Origin: Candidatus Saccharimonadota bacterium
GTDB taxonomy: Bacteria > Patescibacteriota > Saccharimonadia > Saccharimonadales > Saccharimonadaceae
DNA: 64,000 nucleotides
Direction of reading: 5' to 3'
Assembly: GCA_905373835.1 (NCBI GenBank)
Contig: CAJPUN010000001.1
Span: 62,001 to 126,000 of the forward strand
Below the pieces are notes generated by a model. That model saw only the letters and a program-made list of their open reading frames with translations, did no database searches and was not told the origin of the DNA. Position 1 is the stretch's first letter, and every line of letters begins with the position of its first letter. Shown one piece after another: positions 1 to 9,029 of this stretch. The position numbers were made by a program, and so were the translations under genes.

Positions 1-531
1 CCACGACCCCGCAAACGCCGGATTAACGGGTGAGAGGTCAAGCGTCCATGTACCATCAGGCTGCACTGCTGCGGGTATAGCAGCTGGCTGCTCATATTCA
101 GCATCACTGTAGAGATACGCCCGCACTTCACGTGGATTAGCCCCAGTTGGTGCTGTTCCTTTTACTGTGCCGCGGTAACCTTCGGCAGCTTGTGTAGTAT
201 TAGGGACTGTGAGCGGCGTCGCACTTTCAGTTTGTCGTGAGTGTGCAAGCGTGAAGCGCCCGCTCACCTTTGCTTGATAGTCAAAGCCATAGGCTTGTGC
301 TGGTGTAATAGTACTGCCATCACCCTGGTTGCGCTTTGGCTCCATCATCTGTTTGAGCCATGCCATCGCCCGCGCTGTTGGCGCAGAATCAGTCGCCAGT
401 GACCGGCGCACCGCTCGAAATAGCTGATCATTTGTACCACACAGCGATGTATTTGCCCGTGCTGACGGAGCTATCGCGAGCCCATAGAGTGCACCGCACA
501 GCAGCACGACGCTCAATCCCCATCGTTTCAT
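1..531 (-). CDS. Secreted protein, N-terminal part (cut by window edge)
   Basis: 177 codons read leftwards from an ATG at 531 to the window edge without a stop. The start is supported by a GGAGGGGG ribosome site just upstream and a TATAAA-like -10 about 35 nt further up. Residues 1-26 form a classic signal peptide (MKRW, a hydrophobic stretch, then SARA before the cleavage point). The visible mature part has one early Cys (SLCGTN) and a later Gly/Thr-rich stretch (GYRGTVKGTAPTG) that looks like an extracellular beta-sandwich. The family is not recognised and the C-terminus, with any anchor, lies outside the window. Confidence 0.75.
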   Translation of the reverse strand, partial: MKRWGLSVVLLCGALYGLAIAPSARANTSLCGTNDQLFRAVRRSLATDSAPTARAMAWLKQMMEPKRNQGDGSTITPAQAYGFDYQAKVSGRFTLAHSRQTESATPLTVPNTTQAAEGYRGTVKGTAPTGANPREVRAYLYSDAEYEQPAAIPAAVQPDGTWTLDLSPVNPAFAGSW

Positions 532-850
532 TATTCCCCCTCCAAAATACTCTTATGCTTATATTTATAGCACACTTTGGCCATATCGCATATATGTCAT
601 AGCCATTTTATCCATAATTATGAGCCACCAACGCTATACACTATACTTTGGCCAGATCAAAAGTGCTCGTGTATCACCATCAACCTCACCTGTGATATAT
701 CAAACAATTATTTTTCCGCTTTAAACTCACTTCAACTCATTACTCCCTAAAGTATCAATTTGCCTAATAAGCAATCTTGTATTAGGCTAGAAGGAGGCAG
801 GGTTGGCACCTTGCATACCAATATCGTTAAAGCCGCACGAGGAGTACTCC
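532..850. other. Intergenic region between divergent genes
   Basis: 319 nt without a convincing gene. It holds the -10 and leader of the secreted protein on the minus strand and, near 791-803, an AAGGAGG followed by an in-frame TTG that could be an alternative start of the DUF2188 gene. No repeat or structured RNA seen. Confidence 0.5.
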
Positions 851-1090
851 ATGGCACAAAATTTTACGATTAGCGGTAACAAACTCAAAGGCTACCAGGC
901 AGTCGCCGACGGCACTGGCCGCGTCCACTTTGTGGGCGCCACCCAGGAGGAAGTCATCGACCAAACCAGGCACTACATGCGCCAACACGGTGGTGGCGAG
1001 CTCAGGATCCAGCGTGCCGACGGTAGCGCCCAGTATCGCGATGCCGATACCGTCCCACCCAAGAAGGATCCCTTCCCGCCGCAAGGATAG
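851..1090 (+). CDS. DUF2188-like small protein
   Basis: 79 residues beginning MAQNF. The order of a short strand, a W/Y-containing strand, G-R-V-H-F, T-Q-E-E-V-I-D-Q helix, G-G-G-E-L-R-I-Q strand and D-G-S-A-Q-Y resembles the DUF2188 fold (small alpha/beta proteins of unknown role). ATG 851 was chosen because GAGGAG sits 6 nt before it; a TTG at 803 preceded by AAGGAGG at 791-797 would add 16 residues. The tail is basic and proline-rich (PPKKDPFPPQG). Single gene closed by a terminator. No function is claimed. Confidence 0.65.
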   Translation: MAQNFTISGNKLKGYQAVADGTGRVHFVGATQEEVIDQTRHYMRQHGGGELRIQRADGSAQYRDADTVPPKKDPFPPQG

Positions 1091-1102
1091 CACTCAAATG
1101 CA

Positions 1103-1131
1103 CAATACCTCTGCCAAGAGCAGAGGTATTG
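1103..1131 (+). terminator. Hairpin terminator after DUF2188 gene
   Basis: Perfect 11-bp stem CAATACCTCTG / CAGAGGTATTG with a 7-nt loop, followed by TTATAT. It lies between convergent genes and may serve both, although the U-tract is weak. Confidence 0.7.
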
Positions 1132-1153
1132 TTATATCAGGAGAAAATACTAA

Positions 1154-1807
1154 TTACTTGAGGAGCGTATCAGGCACACCAAGCATCCGTGCTAGCGCAT
1201 ACTGGAGCAAGAAGCTCAAGGATGCCATGCCTGCACAAAACACTGCAACGATCCGTACCACATGCTGTGACAGTGGTGCCGCACCCGGCCAGATCATTAG
1301 GACAATCACCGGTACGACACAAGCCAATGCCTTAATACCTGCCGCAATGCGCGCGTTGAGGATGATGCGCTGCTTCTTGCTCACTGGCTGGTGGTTTTTT
1401 GTCGCTAGGGGTGCAACTGCTTTCGTTGTCTTTTTTACTACGCGCTCGCCTGTTTTGGCAATATTGCGCGGCAGCATGACCAGCATATAGAGGCCGCATC
1501 CAATCATACCGATGGTGATGATCGCCACGAGTGCAATCGCTACTGGCTGCGGCAAATCTGCTCCCGAGGGCATACCCTGTGGAAGTGTGATCTCTGGCTG
1601 ATCATGCGGCTCTGGTATGACCCAAAGCGCCTTATCTCGCGTGATATATGGGTAGAGTAGCTGCATTGCACACCACACCCATAGCAGCAAACAAAAGAGA
1701 TACCCCATCGACGCGCAGAAATGCGTCACCAAAAGCGCAAGCCGCCGCGGCTGTGGCTGCTTGGGCTGCTCCTTCGACTTTGCTGGCTGAGAAGACTGCG
1801 CTACCAT
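1154..1807 (-). CDS. Four-helix membrane protein of unknown function
   Basis: 217 residues. A charged, proline-rich N-terminus (about 1-24) precedes four hydrophobic segments at roughly 25-50, 85-112, 155-175 and 183-205. A basic loop around 115-150 (R-V-V-K-K-T-T-K) probably faces the cytoplasm. No catalytic motif is visible. Monocistronic and convergent with the DUF2188 gene. The reading frame and hydrophobic pattern are convincing, the function is not known. Confidence 0.65.
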   Translation of the reverse strand: MVAQSSQPAKSKEQPKQPQPRRLALLVTHFCASMGYLFCLLLWVWCAMQLLYPYITRDKALWVIPEPHDQPEITLPQGMPSGADLPQPVAIALVAIITIGMIGCGLYMLVMLPRNIAKTGERVVKKTTKAVAPLATKNHQPVSKKQRIILNARIAAGIKALACVVPVIVLMIWPGAAPLSQHVVRIVAVFCAGMASLSFLLQYALARMLGVPDTLLK

Positions 1808-1963
1808 AACTACTGGTCATTATACACGACAGCACAAACTGATGCTATGGTGTGCAATTTTACCACTGTTCTTTTAATTAACCGACAATGATCGCTGGCA
1901 ACCCATTTGTTACTATAGTTATAAAATTCATCCTTAGTAAAGCAGGTGAAAAAACGACTTAGA

Positions 1964-2170
1964 TCAATCGGTCCTTTGATGAGCGGGAGGAATAGTACGA
2001 AAATCATCAATCACACTTTGTGCAGTTGCAAAGTCTGAAAATTCATGCGGATCCATTGCTGCTATCTCAGCTGGGGTAACTGTATCGGGGTGCCGCGTTC
2101 TGTATTCTGTGGCAGGGTAACCATATTTAAGGATTCTAGCTGCAAAAACGAGCACGTCATACTCACTCAT
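1964..2170 (-). CDS. Short hypothetical protein (weak)
   Basis: 68 residues beginning MSEYDVLVFAARILKYGYPATEY, with acidic and helical character (TPAEIAAMDPHEFSDFATAQSVIDDF). The composition looks protein-like, but the ribosome site is poor and no homologue is recognised. The rest of 1808-2271 shows no supported feature. Confidence 0.35.
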   Translation of the reverse strand: MSEYDVLVFAARILKYGYPATEYRTRHPDTVTPAEIAAMDPHEFSDFATAQSVIDDFRTIPPAHQRTD

Positions 2171-2271
2171 CCCAGTCTTCTCTTCACGGTGCTCTTGTTC
2201 GCACTAAATATTGTGTACCTATCAAAAATAATCTGACTACACGAGCCAGATCAAAATTACTTACAAAAATA

Positions 2272-2347
2272 TGGTCGGGGTGACTGGACTCAAACCAGCG
2301 ACCTCGCGGTCCCAAACCGCGCGCGCTATCAACTGCGCCACACCCCG
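2272..2347 (-). tRNA. tRNA-Pro (anticodon TGG)
   Basis: On the minus strand a 7-bp acceptor CGGGGTG/CACCCCG, discriminator A and encoded CCA end at 2272. The anticodon stem CGCGG/CCGCG encloses loop TTTGGGA, giving anticodon TGG. The T-arm has GCTGG TTTGAGT CCAGT. 76 nt, 45 nt downstream of the other Pro tRNA, so probably co-transcribed. Confidence 0.93.
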
Positions 2348-2392
2348 ATACGTTTTATATCACACGGGCGACCACTCTTTGCTAGCAAGGCA

Positions 2393-2469
2393 TGGTCGGG
2401 GTGACTGGATTTGAACCAGCGACCTCACCGTCCCGAACGGTGCGCGCTACCAAGCTGCGCCACACCCCG
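2393..2469 (-). tRNA. tRNA-Pro (anticodon CGG)
   Basis: Minus strand, 77 nt with CCA encoded. Acceptor CGGGGTG/CACCCCG; anticodon stem CACCG/CGGTG with loop TTCGGGA gives CGG. It closely resembles the neighbouring tRNA-Pro(TGG), suggesting local duplication followed by anticodon change. Confidence 0.93.
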
Positions 2470-2653
2470 CGATACAAGACTTTGCCATCATACCACACAA
2501 TATGGCGGCTTGTCTACTGTCTTGCTATCAAGACCAATATACTCACCCCACAAACACAAGGTCGCCCTGCGATATTTATCTAAGAAACTATAGTAAACAA
2601 TCACCAACCAGCATATAGCTGGCGCATCACGGAAACGTAGACTGCTGATACTA

Positions 2654-3304
2654 CTACGCTTTGGGTGGTACAATATCTGCCTTGAGTACATCGCACGCAG
2701 TAGGATATACTGTATCGGACTCAAACGTGTAAACAAGCAACTGGCCAAAGGGCATCTCCACTGTACCCATATCTTCCTCCGGAATTCGGTCAAGATACTT
2801 CATAAGCGCGCGAATCGTGTTGCCATGCGCCACAATCAATACAGTCTCGCCCGCCTGGAGTCGCGGCAAGATCTCTGACTCAAAATACGGGATCGAGCGC
2901 TCATATACATCTTTGAGTGTTTCACCACCGGGTACAGGATAATCCCAGCCGCGCCGAATACCGTTAAAGGCCTTCTCACCAATCTCTTCTTTGACTTCCC
3001 ACTTGTTCTTGCCAGTTAGGTCACCGTAGTCACGCTCGTTAAGCTCAGACGCGTGTACCACCGCAGCATCACTTGAGCGGATTGGGTTGTCCGCACCTTC
3101 CATCAACGCATCAAGTGTTTCATGCGTCCGTTTGAGCGCCGAGGTATATACCGCATCGATGGTGCGACCACGCAAGAACTCGCCGAGTTGACGTGTATCG
3201 CTCTTACCCTTTTCAGTGAGGCTTATATCCGTCCAGCCTGTCCATTTACCTTGTAGATTCCATTCGCTTTCGCCGTGTCGGCTGATGATAAGTGTTCCTG
3301 TCAT
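2654..3304 (-). CDS. gpmA: 2,3-bisphosphoglycerate-dependent phosphoglycerate mutase
   Basis: 216 residues. The N-terminal phosphohistidine motif (ISRHGESEWN), GKWTGWTDISLTEKG, the TSALKRTHET segment, ELNERDYGDLTG and the second catalytic histidine in VAHGNTIRALM identify the cofactor-dependent mutase that interconverts 3- and 2-phosphoglycerate in lower glycolysis. Start ATG 3304 fits the family N-terminus; an upstream in-frame ATG at 3433 is not supported. A TATAAT at 3311-3316 lies exactly 6 nt before the ATG, so the message is probably leaderless. The next glycolytic enzyme, enolase, is divergent about 0.8 kb away. Confidence 0.93.
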   Translation of the reverse strand: MTGTLIISRHGESEWNLQGKWTGWTDISLTEKGKSDTRQLGEFLRGRTIDAVYTSALKRTHETLDALMEGADNPIRSSDAAVVHASELNERDYGDLTGKNKWEVKEEIGEKAFNGIRRGWDYPVPGGETLKDVYERSIPYFESEILPRLQAGETVLIVAHGNTIRALMKYLDRIPEEDMGTVEMPFGQLLVYTFESDTVYPTACDVLKADIVPPKA

Positions 3305-3310
3305 GTCTCC

Positions 3311-3316
3311 ATTATA
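3311..3316 (-). promoter_or_regulatory. -10 element of gpmA
   Basis: TATAAT on the minus strand followed by GGAGAC and then the ATG. The predicted transcription start is the A of the start codon. Confidence 0.7.
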
Positions 3317-3392
3317 CGGCACTATTGGCGCGAGTGCTATACACCTACCTACTAAGAGAGTAATGCAAGAACTGTGTAATCGCTCAAGATTC

Positions 3393-3414
3393 AAAAAGCC
3401 CCCGGAAGGGGGCT
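3393..3414 (-). terminator. Rho-independent terminator of the small secreted protein gene
   Basis: Read on the minus strand: AGCCCCC, loop TTCC, GGGGGCT, then TTTT. It lies 60 nt past the stop of the secreted protein gene. Confidence 0.88.
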
Positions 3415-3476
3415 GCGACAACGGGGTTTTCATTTTCGTTTTTTGGGTATATCGGGTACTTACAGTGAGTAGTTAT

Positions 3477-3857
3477 TTAGCGAACGAAATCGCCTTGGTA
3501 TACTGATCCGTCGGTACGAGACAACAGCCAGTAGCGATATGCTGCTCCCTCTGGTGCTGCCTCAAGACTGACACAGCCAGTCTCGCCAGCGCCAAGGATT
3601 CGGCCATAACTGGGACCATTACCTTGGGTTGGCGCAACCGTAAAGGCTGTCGTGCCAGGTGTGCCATCGGGGTAGTTTGCATCAGAAACGCAAAACAGTT
3701 TCGTCCCATCGTAGTATTGGACAACGGACGTACCGTTGTCATTGGCGGTCGGCCCGAAACTCTCTGCCGACGCTGGTGCTGTATTAAACAGCAAAGATCC
3801 CGCCGCCATTGAGCCAACTGCCAATACGCTAAGGATACCTACTTTTTTGAATGTCAT
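3477..3857 (-). CDS. Small secreted protein
   Basis: 126 residues with a clear signal peptide (MTFKK, hydrophobic VGILSVLAVGSMAAGSLLF, cleavage after PASA). The mature region of about 95 residues has two cysteines (LFCVSD and ETGCVS) that could form a disulfide, and is rich in Gly, Tyr and Thr. ATG 3857 follows AAGGAGG with 9 nt spacing. Monocistronic, with its own strong terminator, which suggests good expression. No known family recognised. Confidence 0.75.
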   Translation of the reverse strand: MTFKKVGILSVLAVGSMAAGSLLFNTAPASAESFGPTANDNGTSVVQYYDGTKLFCVSDANYPDGTPGTTAFTVAPTQGNGPSYGRILGAGETGCVSLEAAPEGAAYRYWLLSRTDGSVYQGDFVR

Positions 3858-4080
3858 GGGAATAGCCCTCCTTACTGTGTAGGTGCGAAACGAAGAACAC
3901 AGGGTTGCTGCAACCCTCCGCTTCATTAACCGTTGCCGTAATTATATTGTACCATGTGTGTCAGCAAATACAATGCTTGAATCTACAAAATGACCTTTTG
4001 TCAATATCCTTGTCTGGCATGAAAATTTTCGCAGTTGATTCATGCTATTTCAACGGTAATGGCGATCGCCTTCCATTCGA

Positions 4081-4089
4081 TGGTATACT
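4081..4089 (+). promoter_or_regulatory. Extended -10 promoter of eno
   Basis: TGG directly before TATACT (4084-4089), then 7 nt to the enolase ATG. The TGn extension can compensate for the absent -35. Confidence 0.65.
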
Positions 4090-4096
4090 AGAAGAT

Positions 4097-5377
4097 ATGA
4101 ACAACTACTCTATCCACACCATAAAAGCACGACAAATTTTAGACAGCCGCGGCAACCCCACCGTCGAAGCGGACGTCATCCTTGCTGATGGCACGCTGGG
4201 CCGAGCGGCCGTCCCGAGCGGGGCAAGTACTGGTGCGGGCGAAGCACTGGAGCTACGCGATGGTGGCAATCAGTGGACTGGCAAAGGAGTAAGCCAGGCA
4301 GTTGCCCATGTTAACGACGTTATCGCTCCTGCACTGGTGGGTCACGATGCGAGCGACCAGCAAGCGATTGATAATGCAATGCTTGCTCTTGATGGAACAG
4401 ATAACAAGTCTAAGCTCGGTGCTAATGCCATCCTCAGTGTTAGCCTGGCTACTGCCAAGGCTGTTGCTAATGCCAAGCAGCAACCACTCTGGCGCTACAT
4501 TGCCGAGCAAACTGACAGCACACCAAGTCTTCCCCTGCCAATGATGAATGTTCTCAACGGTGGTGCGCACGCCGCCTTTGCGACCGATATCCAAGAGTTT
4601 ATGATCATCTGCAAAGGTGCGACGACCTTTGCAGATACGCTCCGCATGGGCACCGAAATCTTCCACGCTCTTGCTAAAGTCCTCAAAGCACACGATTACC
4701 CCACTACTGTTGGCGACGAAGGTGGCTATGCACCACGCGTCCGCCAGGGTAACCGCGAGCCGCTCGCCTTGCTGAGCGAAGCGATCACCAATGCTGGCTA
4801 CACCGTTGGCACAGACGTCGTCTTTGCAATGGATGCTGCCTCAAGCGAGTTCTATCATGATGGCCGCTATGAGCTAAAGTGCGAAGGCAAGAGCCTGACC
4901 AGTAGCGAGATGATTGACTGGCTCGCTGCCCTTGTCGACGAATTCCCAATTGTGAGCATCGAGGATGGCCTGGCCGAGGGCGACTGGGAGGGCTGGCAGC
5001 AGCTCCGCCAGCGCCTCGGCGACCGCGTCCAGCTGGTAGGCGATGACCTACTCGTCACTAATACAAGCCTCATCCAGCAAGCGATCGACCAAGATGCCGC
5101 CAATGCACTCCTTGTCAAACCCAACCAAATCGGCTCTCTCAGCGAGACAATCCAAGCTGTGCAGCTTGCCCAAAACGCTGGCTGGCGCACTGTGATGAGT
5201 CACCGCTCTGGCGAGACTGAGGATACCACAATCAGCCACTTGGCAGTTGGCCTGGGCTGTGGGCAGATCAAGACCGGCTCGCTCTCGCGCACCGACCGCG
5301 TAGCGAAGTACAACGAGCTACTCCGCATTGCCGAAGCAGACGAGAGTCTCACTCTCGCGCATCCATTCAAGCAGTAG
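4097..5377 (+). CDS. eno: Enolase
   Basis: 426 residues, full length for the family. Signature blocks are [58 protein letters not shown], the metal ligands in AMDAAS, SIEDGL and VGDDLLVTN, and [12 protein letters not shown] followed by [23 protein letters not shown]. It catalyses dehydration of 2-phosphoglycerate to phosphoenolpyruvate in the cytoplasm. Start ATG 4097 matches the conserved N-terminus; longer in-frame extensions upstream lack homology and precede the promoter. Confidence 0.97.
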   Translation: MNNYSIHTIKARQILDSRGNPTVEADVILADGTLGRAAVPSGASTGAGEALELRDGGNQWTGKGVSQAVAHVNDVIAPALVGHDASDQQAIDNAMLALDGTDNKSKLGANAILSVSLATAKAVANAKQQPLWRYIAEQTDSTPSLPLPMMNVLNGGAHAAFATDIQEFMIICKGATTFADTLRMGTEIFHALAKVLKAHDYPTTVGDEGGYAPRVRQGNREPLALLSEAITNAGYTVGTDVVFAMDAASSEFYHDGRYELKCEGKSLTSSEMIDWLAALVDEFPIVSIEDGLAEGDWEGWQQLRQRLGDRVQLVGDDLLVTNTSLIQQAIDQDAANALLVKPNQIGSLSETIQAVQLAQNAGWRTVMSHRSGETEDTTISHLAVGLGCGQIKTGSLSRTDRVAKYNELLRIAEADESLTLAHPFKQ

Positions 5378-5398
5378 CCTACTCCACTACTTTTTGCT

Positions 5399-5430
5399 AC
5401 CCACCCTTGCTTGGGGTGGGTGGCTTTTTT
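5399..5430 (+). terminator. Rho-independent terminator of eno
   Basis: 8-bp stem ACCCACCC/GGGTGGGT with 7-nt loop, followed by GGC and six T. Confidence 0.88.
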
Positions 5431-5735
5431 AGAATGCATCTCCAGGATCATCTTTTCAGTATCTGGTTATTCACTCATTGCTCATTGCTTCAGATCGCTA
5501 CAAGAGACAACACCACACACTTGACCCACTGCCAGATTATAATTAGCTTCCATACTACATCAAGTAGATCTGTGGGTGAAGACATCTGAGAAATTTAGCA
5601 CTTAGCTTTAGATATCTTTATCCATCCATCCCACTCTCTAGTAGGATTACACACTATGCTCGTTGATACTATGATGGTCATGCTATTGGCGTGCTGCTGC
5701 TCGTGCCGTATAATAGACAGAGATGAGGAGTTATT
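5431..5735. other. Intergenic region upstream of sortase gene
   Basis: About 300 nt with no supported gene. A TATAAT at 5709-5714 followed by a roughly 15-nt leader containing GAGGAG is the likely sortase promoter. Nothing else seen. Confidence 0.5.
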
Positions 5736-6374
5736 ATGCTAGCAATGAATAAAGCAAAGCGGCAGCCATCTGCGCCGCGTCGTTCGCGTATGCGCATGCC
5801 ACGCATTTCGATACCAAACTGGATATTCGGTACTATCGCAGTCCTCTTTTTGTTAGTGGGAGGGTATCTACTCCTGCTCACTACTTCACCGATCATTGCA
5901 CCGCACTTCACCAAGCCAATCACTGTAGCGACACTTGCTAAGCCTGAGGCCAAGGATAATCGTATTATCATCCCTAAGATTGGCGTTAATATCCCGTACG
6001 GCACCAATGGAAAACTCGCCCTCGACCGTGGTGCGTGGTGGCGCTACCCCGACCATGGCAACCCCGAGAAGGGTGGCAACTTCGTCGTGGCAGCCCACCG
6101 CTTTAGCATCCAGCCTACACCTGGCGGTACAGTAGAAAAATCACCATTCTTTCATATCGACAAGCTCGCCCTGGGCGACCAAATTCTCGCCGACTACCAA
6201 GGCAAACGCTACAACTACAAAATCACCAAAAAGTTTGACGTCAAGCCAACCAGTGTTGAGATCGAAGCTCCAACAGAAGACGCCCGCCTCACACTCTACA
6301 GCTGCGACTTAGGCGGTGCCAAGACTGGCCGAGTCGTCATTGTTGCCGAGAAGCAGGGTGAGGCGGCATCGTAG
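5736..6374 (+). CDS. Sortase family transpeptidase
   Basis: 212 residues. Basic N-terminus, one membrane segment at about 30-50 (IFGTIAVLFLLVGGYLLLL), then an extracytoplasmic sortase barrel with I-I-I-P-K-I-G-V, D-H-G-N-P-E-K-G-G-N, the catalytic His in VVAAHRFS, the catalytic Cys in LTLYSCD and the Arg in GRVVIVA. It is expected to attach surface proteins or link pilins through a sorting signal. The motif context (Y-S-C-D instead of T-L-x-T-C) suggests a class D/E-like enzyme, but the subclass is uncertain. Monocistronic with a GAGGAG site. Confidence 0.85.
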   Translation: MLAMNKAKRQPSAPRRSRMRMPRISIPNWIFGTIAVLFLLVGGYLLLLTTSPIIAPHFTKPITVATLAKPEAKDNRIIIPKIGVNIPYGTNGKLALDRGAWWRYPDHGNPEKGGNFVVAAHRFSIQPTPGGTVEKSPFFHIDKLALGDQILADYQGKRYNYKITKKFDVKPTSVEIEAPTEDARLTLYSCDLGGAKTGRVVIVAEKQGEAAS

Positions 6375-6898
6375 CGTCGGTGTTTTGCACGCTACAAGAT
6401 CATTCTTAGATAAAGCAAATTCATATATCGCTCGCACGATAACCTCCCCTATTAATGATCTTATTCGGGCGGCAACTCTTTTTGCCTTTGCAGTCGTCTT
6501 GGTCTTATATGCTATCCTGCATTTTGCAGACTCCAAAAGTCATTTCTCCTCTCTTCTTCCTTCTTGGCCGCTTGTCACAGAGTAAAAGATTTGTATTATA
6601 TCCTACTCTATCCTATATCCACTATAGAATGGGGGCGTCTCGTCCACACCAGCCCTTTTGTGGTGTTGAGTTTATAGACTTAAGGCTATCACTTTTTTGC
6701 ATCTACTCACACTCCTGCCATTCATACAAGAAGCGCATAAAACACCTACTAAGCTGATGGTCAAGCCTGGAGCTGAAGGATGATTAACTCTCAGGCGATT
6801 TAAAAGATGCATATCTCATTGCCATCACAACGTCACGAAATGGGGATATACTTGAGCTCATGTGCGCATTCACGCTTCGAACTACACACCCACACGGC
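6375..6898. other. Long intergenic region
   Basis: More than 500 nt between the sortase and rny with only short overlapping reading frames of low-complexity content. None has a good ribosome site or recognisable product. A small RNA cannot be excluded, but no clear structure was seen. Confidence 0.45.
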
Positions 6899-6930
6899 AA
6901 AAAACCGGCCAATTTACTTGACCGGGTTTT
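6899..6930 (-). terminator. Terminator of rny
   Basis: Minus strand reads AACCCGGTCAA, loop GTAA, ATTGGCCGGTT, followed by a T run. The stem has minor mismatches. 28 nt past the rny stop. Confidence 0.75.
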
Positions 6931-6957
6931 GTCTGTAATGAGTTGAGTCATTAGACT

Positions 6958-8445
6958 CTATTTGGCGAACTCGATCGCTCGTGTCTCGCGGATTACGTTA
7001 ACCTTGATTGTACCAGGATACTGCATAGTACTCTCAATCTTGGTAGCGATATCGCGCGCGAGCTTGATGGCACTGAGGTCATCCACCACCTCTGGCCGGA
7101 CGATGACACGTACTTCGCGGCCAGCACTAATTGCATAAGCTTTGTCGATGCCGCGGAAGCTGGTGGCAACATTCTCGAGGTCGCGCATGCGCTCGACGAA
7201 GTTCTCAGCGCTCATATTGCGCGCACCAGGCCGTGCAGCACTAGCCGCATCACACACTCGCACAACAATTGCCTCAGGTGTTGTAGCTTCAATATCATCG
7301 TGATGAGCCTCAATGGCGTGGCAAATTGCCTCACTCAAACCTGCCTTGCGGGCCAGCTCCGCCCCAATATGGTGGTGCTTGCCTTCCATCTTGTGCGTCA
7401 CCGCCTTGCCCATGTCGTGGAGTAGCGTGGCGATCTTGACGGTACGTACATCTGCCCCAATCTCTGCTGCGATTAGCCCGGCAATCTGGGCCATCTCAGT
7501 GCTGTGCTTCAAGACGTTTTGGCCATAGCTCGTCCGGAATTTCAGCTCACCCACAAGGTGGAGCAGCTCCTTTGGAATACCGGCTACGCCAATCTCACGC
7601 GCCGCATCTTCACCAGCCCGCACGACTTCTTTGTCAATCTGCTTATTTGCCTTGGCCACAACCTCTTCGATGCGACCAGGGTGGATCCGCCCGTCCTTCA
7701 TTAACATCTCGAGGCTCAGGCGTGCCACTTGGCGACGCACTGGATCAAAGCTACTGAGGACAATCATCCCTGGCGTGTCGTCTACCAAGATGTCAACACC
7801 GGTGGCTCGCTGCAGAGCCTGGATATTGCGCCCTTCTTTGCCAATGATACGACCCTTCATATCGTCGTCGGGCAGCTTAATGGCAGTGACTGTGCGCTCG
7901 GCTGTTACTTCGCTACTCATGCGCTCCATCGCTGTCACGAGGATCATCTGGGCCTTCTCCTCGGCATCGTCCATCGCTTCGCGCTGTAATTTATCCACCA
8001 GGCCAGTCAAGTCTTGGCGGATATCACGCTCAGTCATGTGCATCAGCTTACTGGCGGCATCTTGCTTGGTGAGACCAGCGATTTTCTCGAGCTTGGCCTG
8101 CTGCCGGCCCCGAATCTCGCGGATCTCATTCTTCAGCTCGTCGACCTCTGTCTCACTCTTGCGGAGCTTCTCACTGCGGCGGTCGAGCTCGTCGAGTTTG
8201 CGATCGAGGCTTGCCTCGCGCTCGAGCAAGCGATTCTCTGTCTTTTGCATGGCGCGGCGGCGCTCGTTCTCGATCCGTAGCGCCTCGTCCTTGGCCTTGA
8301 GGACGATATCGCCCGCTTGCTGCTTGGCCTGAGCCAATTCTTTGTCAATTGTCCGCTGACCATTGGTAGTTTGCTGACGATCGTAGGCGTACTTGCCACC
8401 AAAACCAAGCGCCACGCCAATCGCCGCGAATAGTACTTCTATCAT
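6958..8445 (-). CDS. rny: Ribonuclease Y
   Basis: 495 residues. N-terminal membrane anchor (IEVLFAAIGVALGFGGKYAY), a long Glu/Lys/Arg-rich coiled coil (about 30-170), a KH domain with GRIIGKEGRNIQAL, and an HD domain with the metal-binding ATLLHDMGKAV. This is the membrane-tethered endoribonuclease that initiates mRNA decay in many bacteria lacking RNase E. Start ATG 8445 follows GGAGAAAGGAAT. Slightly shorter than typical RNase Y (about 520), mostly in the coiled coil. The antisense strand has long open frames that are compositional shadows. Confidence 0.95.
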   Translation of the reverse strand: MIEVLFAAIGVALGFGGKYAYDRQQTTNGQRTIDKELAQAKQQAGDIVLKAKDEALRIENERRRAMQKTENRLLEREASLDRKLDELDRRSEKLRKSETEVDELKNEIREIRGRQQAKLEKIAGLTKQDAASKLMHMTERDIRQDLTGLVDKLQREAMDDAEEKAQMILVTAMERMSSEVTAERTVTAIKLPDDDMKGRIIGKEGRNIQALQRATGVDILVDDTPGMIVLSSFDPVRRQVARLSLEMLMKDGRIHPGRIEEVVAKANKQIDKEVVRAGEDAAREIGVAGIPKELLHLVGELKFRTSYGQNVLKHSTEMAQIAGLIAAEIGADVRTVKIATLLHDMGKAVTHKMEGKHHHIGAELARKAGLSEAICHAIEAHHDDIEATTPEAIVVRVCDAASAARPGARNMSAENFVERMRDLENVATSFRGIDKAYAISAGREVRVIVRPEVVDDLSAIKLARDIATKIESTMQYPGTIKVNVIRETRAIEFAK

Positions 8446-8639
8446 GGTATTCCTTTCTCCGGATATGTGTTGTTCTTATTACATCAGACTTGCGTCAGCC
8501 CACACCGGTATTATCAAACATTAAAACTATCTACAGACTAGTATATTGTATCGCGTTTTGGCCAATTTGCGCAACTGGCAATATAAAGGTCTATCTATTT
8601 ACAGAGGTAACGATTTATTACCCTTATGCTTCATACTAG

Positions 8640-9029
8640 CTACTTCTTTGGCTGGGTAATGTGTGCAGCTGCACCGTACTGAGGTAAGACAATGCTATCA
8701 TCCTCGCCATGTGCTAGCCGCTTAAGGCAGGCAGCGCGCCAATCATCACCCATTGCGCCAACGATCGGGATATGCTGCTCGTGCGCAAGTGTATTAAGTA
8801 CCGTTAGGCCAATCCGCAGCCCCGTAAAGCTCCCCGGCCCAGACCGGGCCCCAATGCCAGTGACATCCGCTAGTGTCTTGCCATGCTCGGCCAGGCGATC
8901 ACGCAGATACGCTAGCATATCACGTGCCAGGGTGCGACCAGCTGGCCACTCATAGCTCGTCTGAGTACCAGTGTCATCTACCAGTGTTAGCTCCACCACC
9001 ATCCCTGCGCTATTCCACAAAATAATCAC
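8640..9029 (-). CDS. tsaB: TsaB-like protein, short form
   Basis: 129 residues. The GPGSFTGLRIGL loop and the N-terminal ASKHA-type fold (MIILWNSAG..., DVTGIGARSGPGSFTG) identify the TsaB/YeaZ family, a scaffold for the tRNA t6A-forming TsaBDE complex. It is much shorter than usual TsaB (about 220): the second ASKHA lobe is largely missing. GTG start at 9029 overlaps the tsaE stop by 4 nt (GTGA) and follows CAGGAGGT. Synthesis partner TsaD is not in the window. The shortened architecture may be lineage-specific. Confidence 0.82.
   Translation of the reverse strand: MIILWNSAGMVVELTLVDDTGTQTSYEWPAGRTLARDMLAYLRDRLAEHGKTLADVTGIGARSGPGSFTGLRIGLTVLNTLAHEQHIPIVGAMGDDWRAACLKRLAHGEDDSIVLPQYGAAAHITQPKK

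Noticed and set aside
930..1490. 186-codon open frame on the plus strand
   Set aside because: It overlaps both the DUF2188 gene in another frame and the antisense of the membrane protein; no ribosome site and biased composition.
2411..2593. Open frames across the tRNA-Pro gene
   Set aside because: The N-terminal parts translate the tRNA sequence itself.
6316..6757. Short open frames after the sortase gene
   Set aside because: The first overlaps the sortase 3' end out of frame, the second has no ribosome site or recognisable product; treated as non-coding.
7631..8332. 233-codon open frame on the plus strand
   Set aside because: It lies antisense to the coiled-coil part of RNase Y and its Ser/Arg-rich product is a compositional shadow of that repeat-like region.
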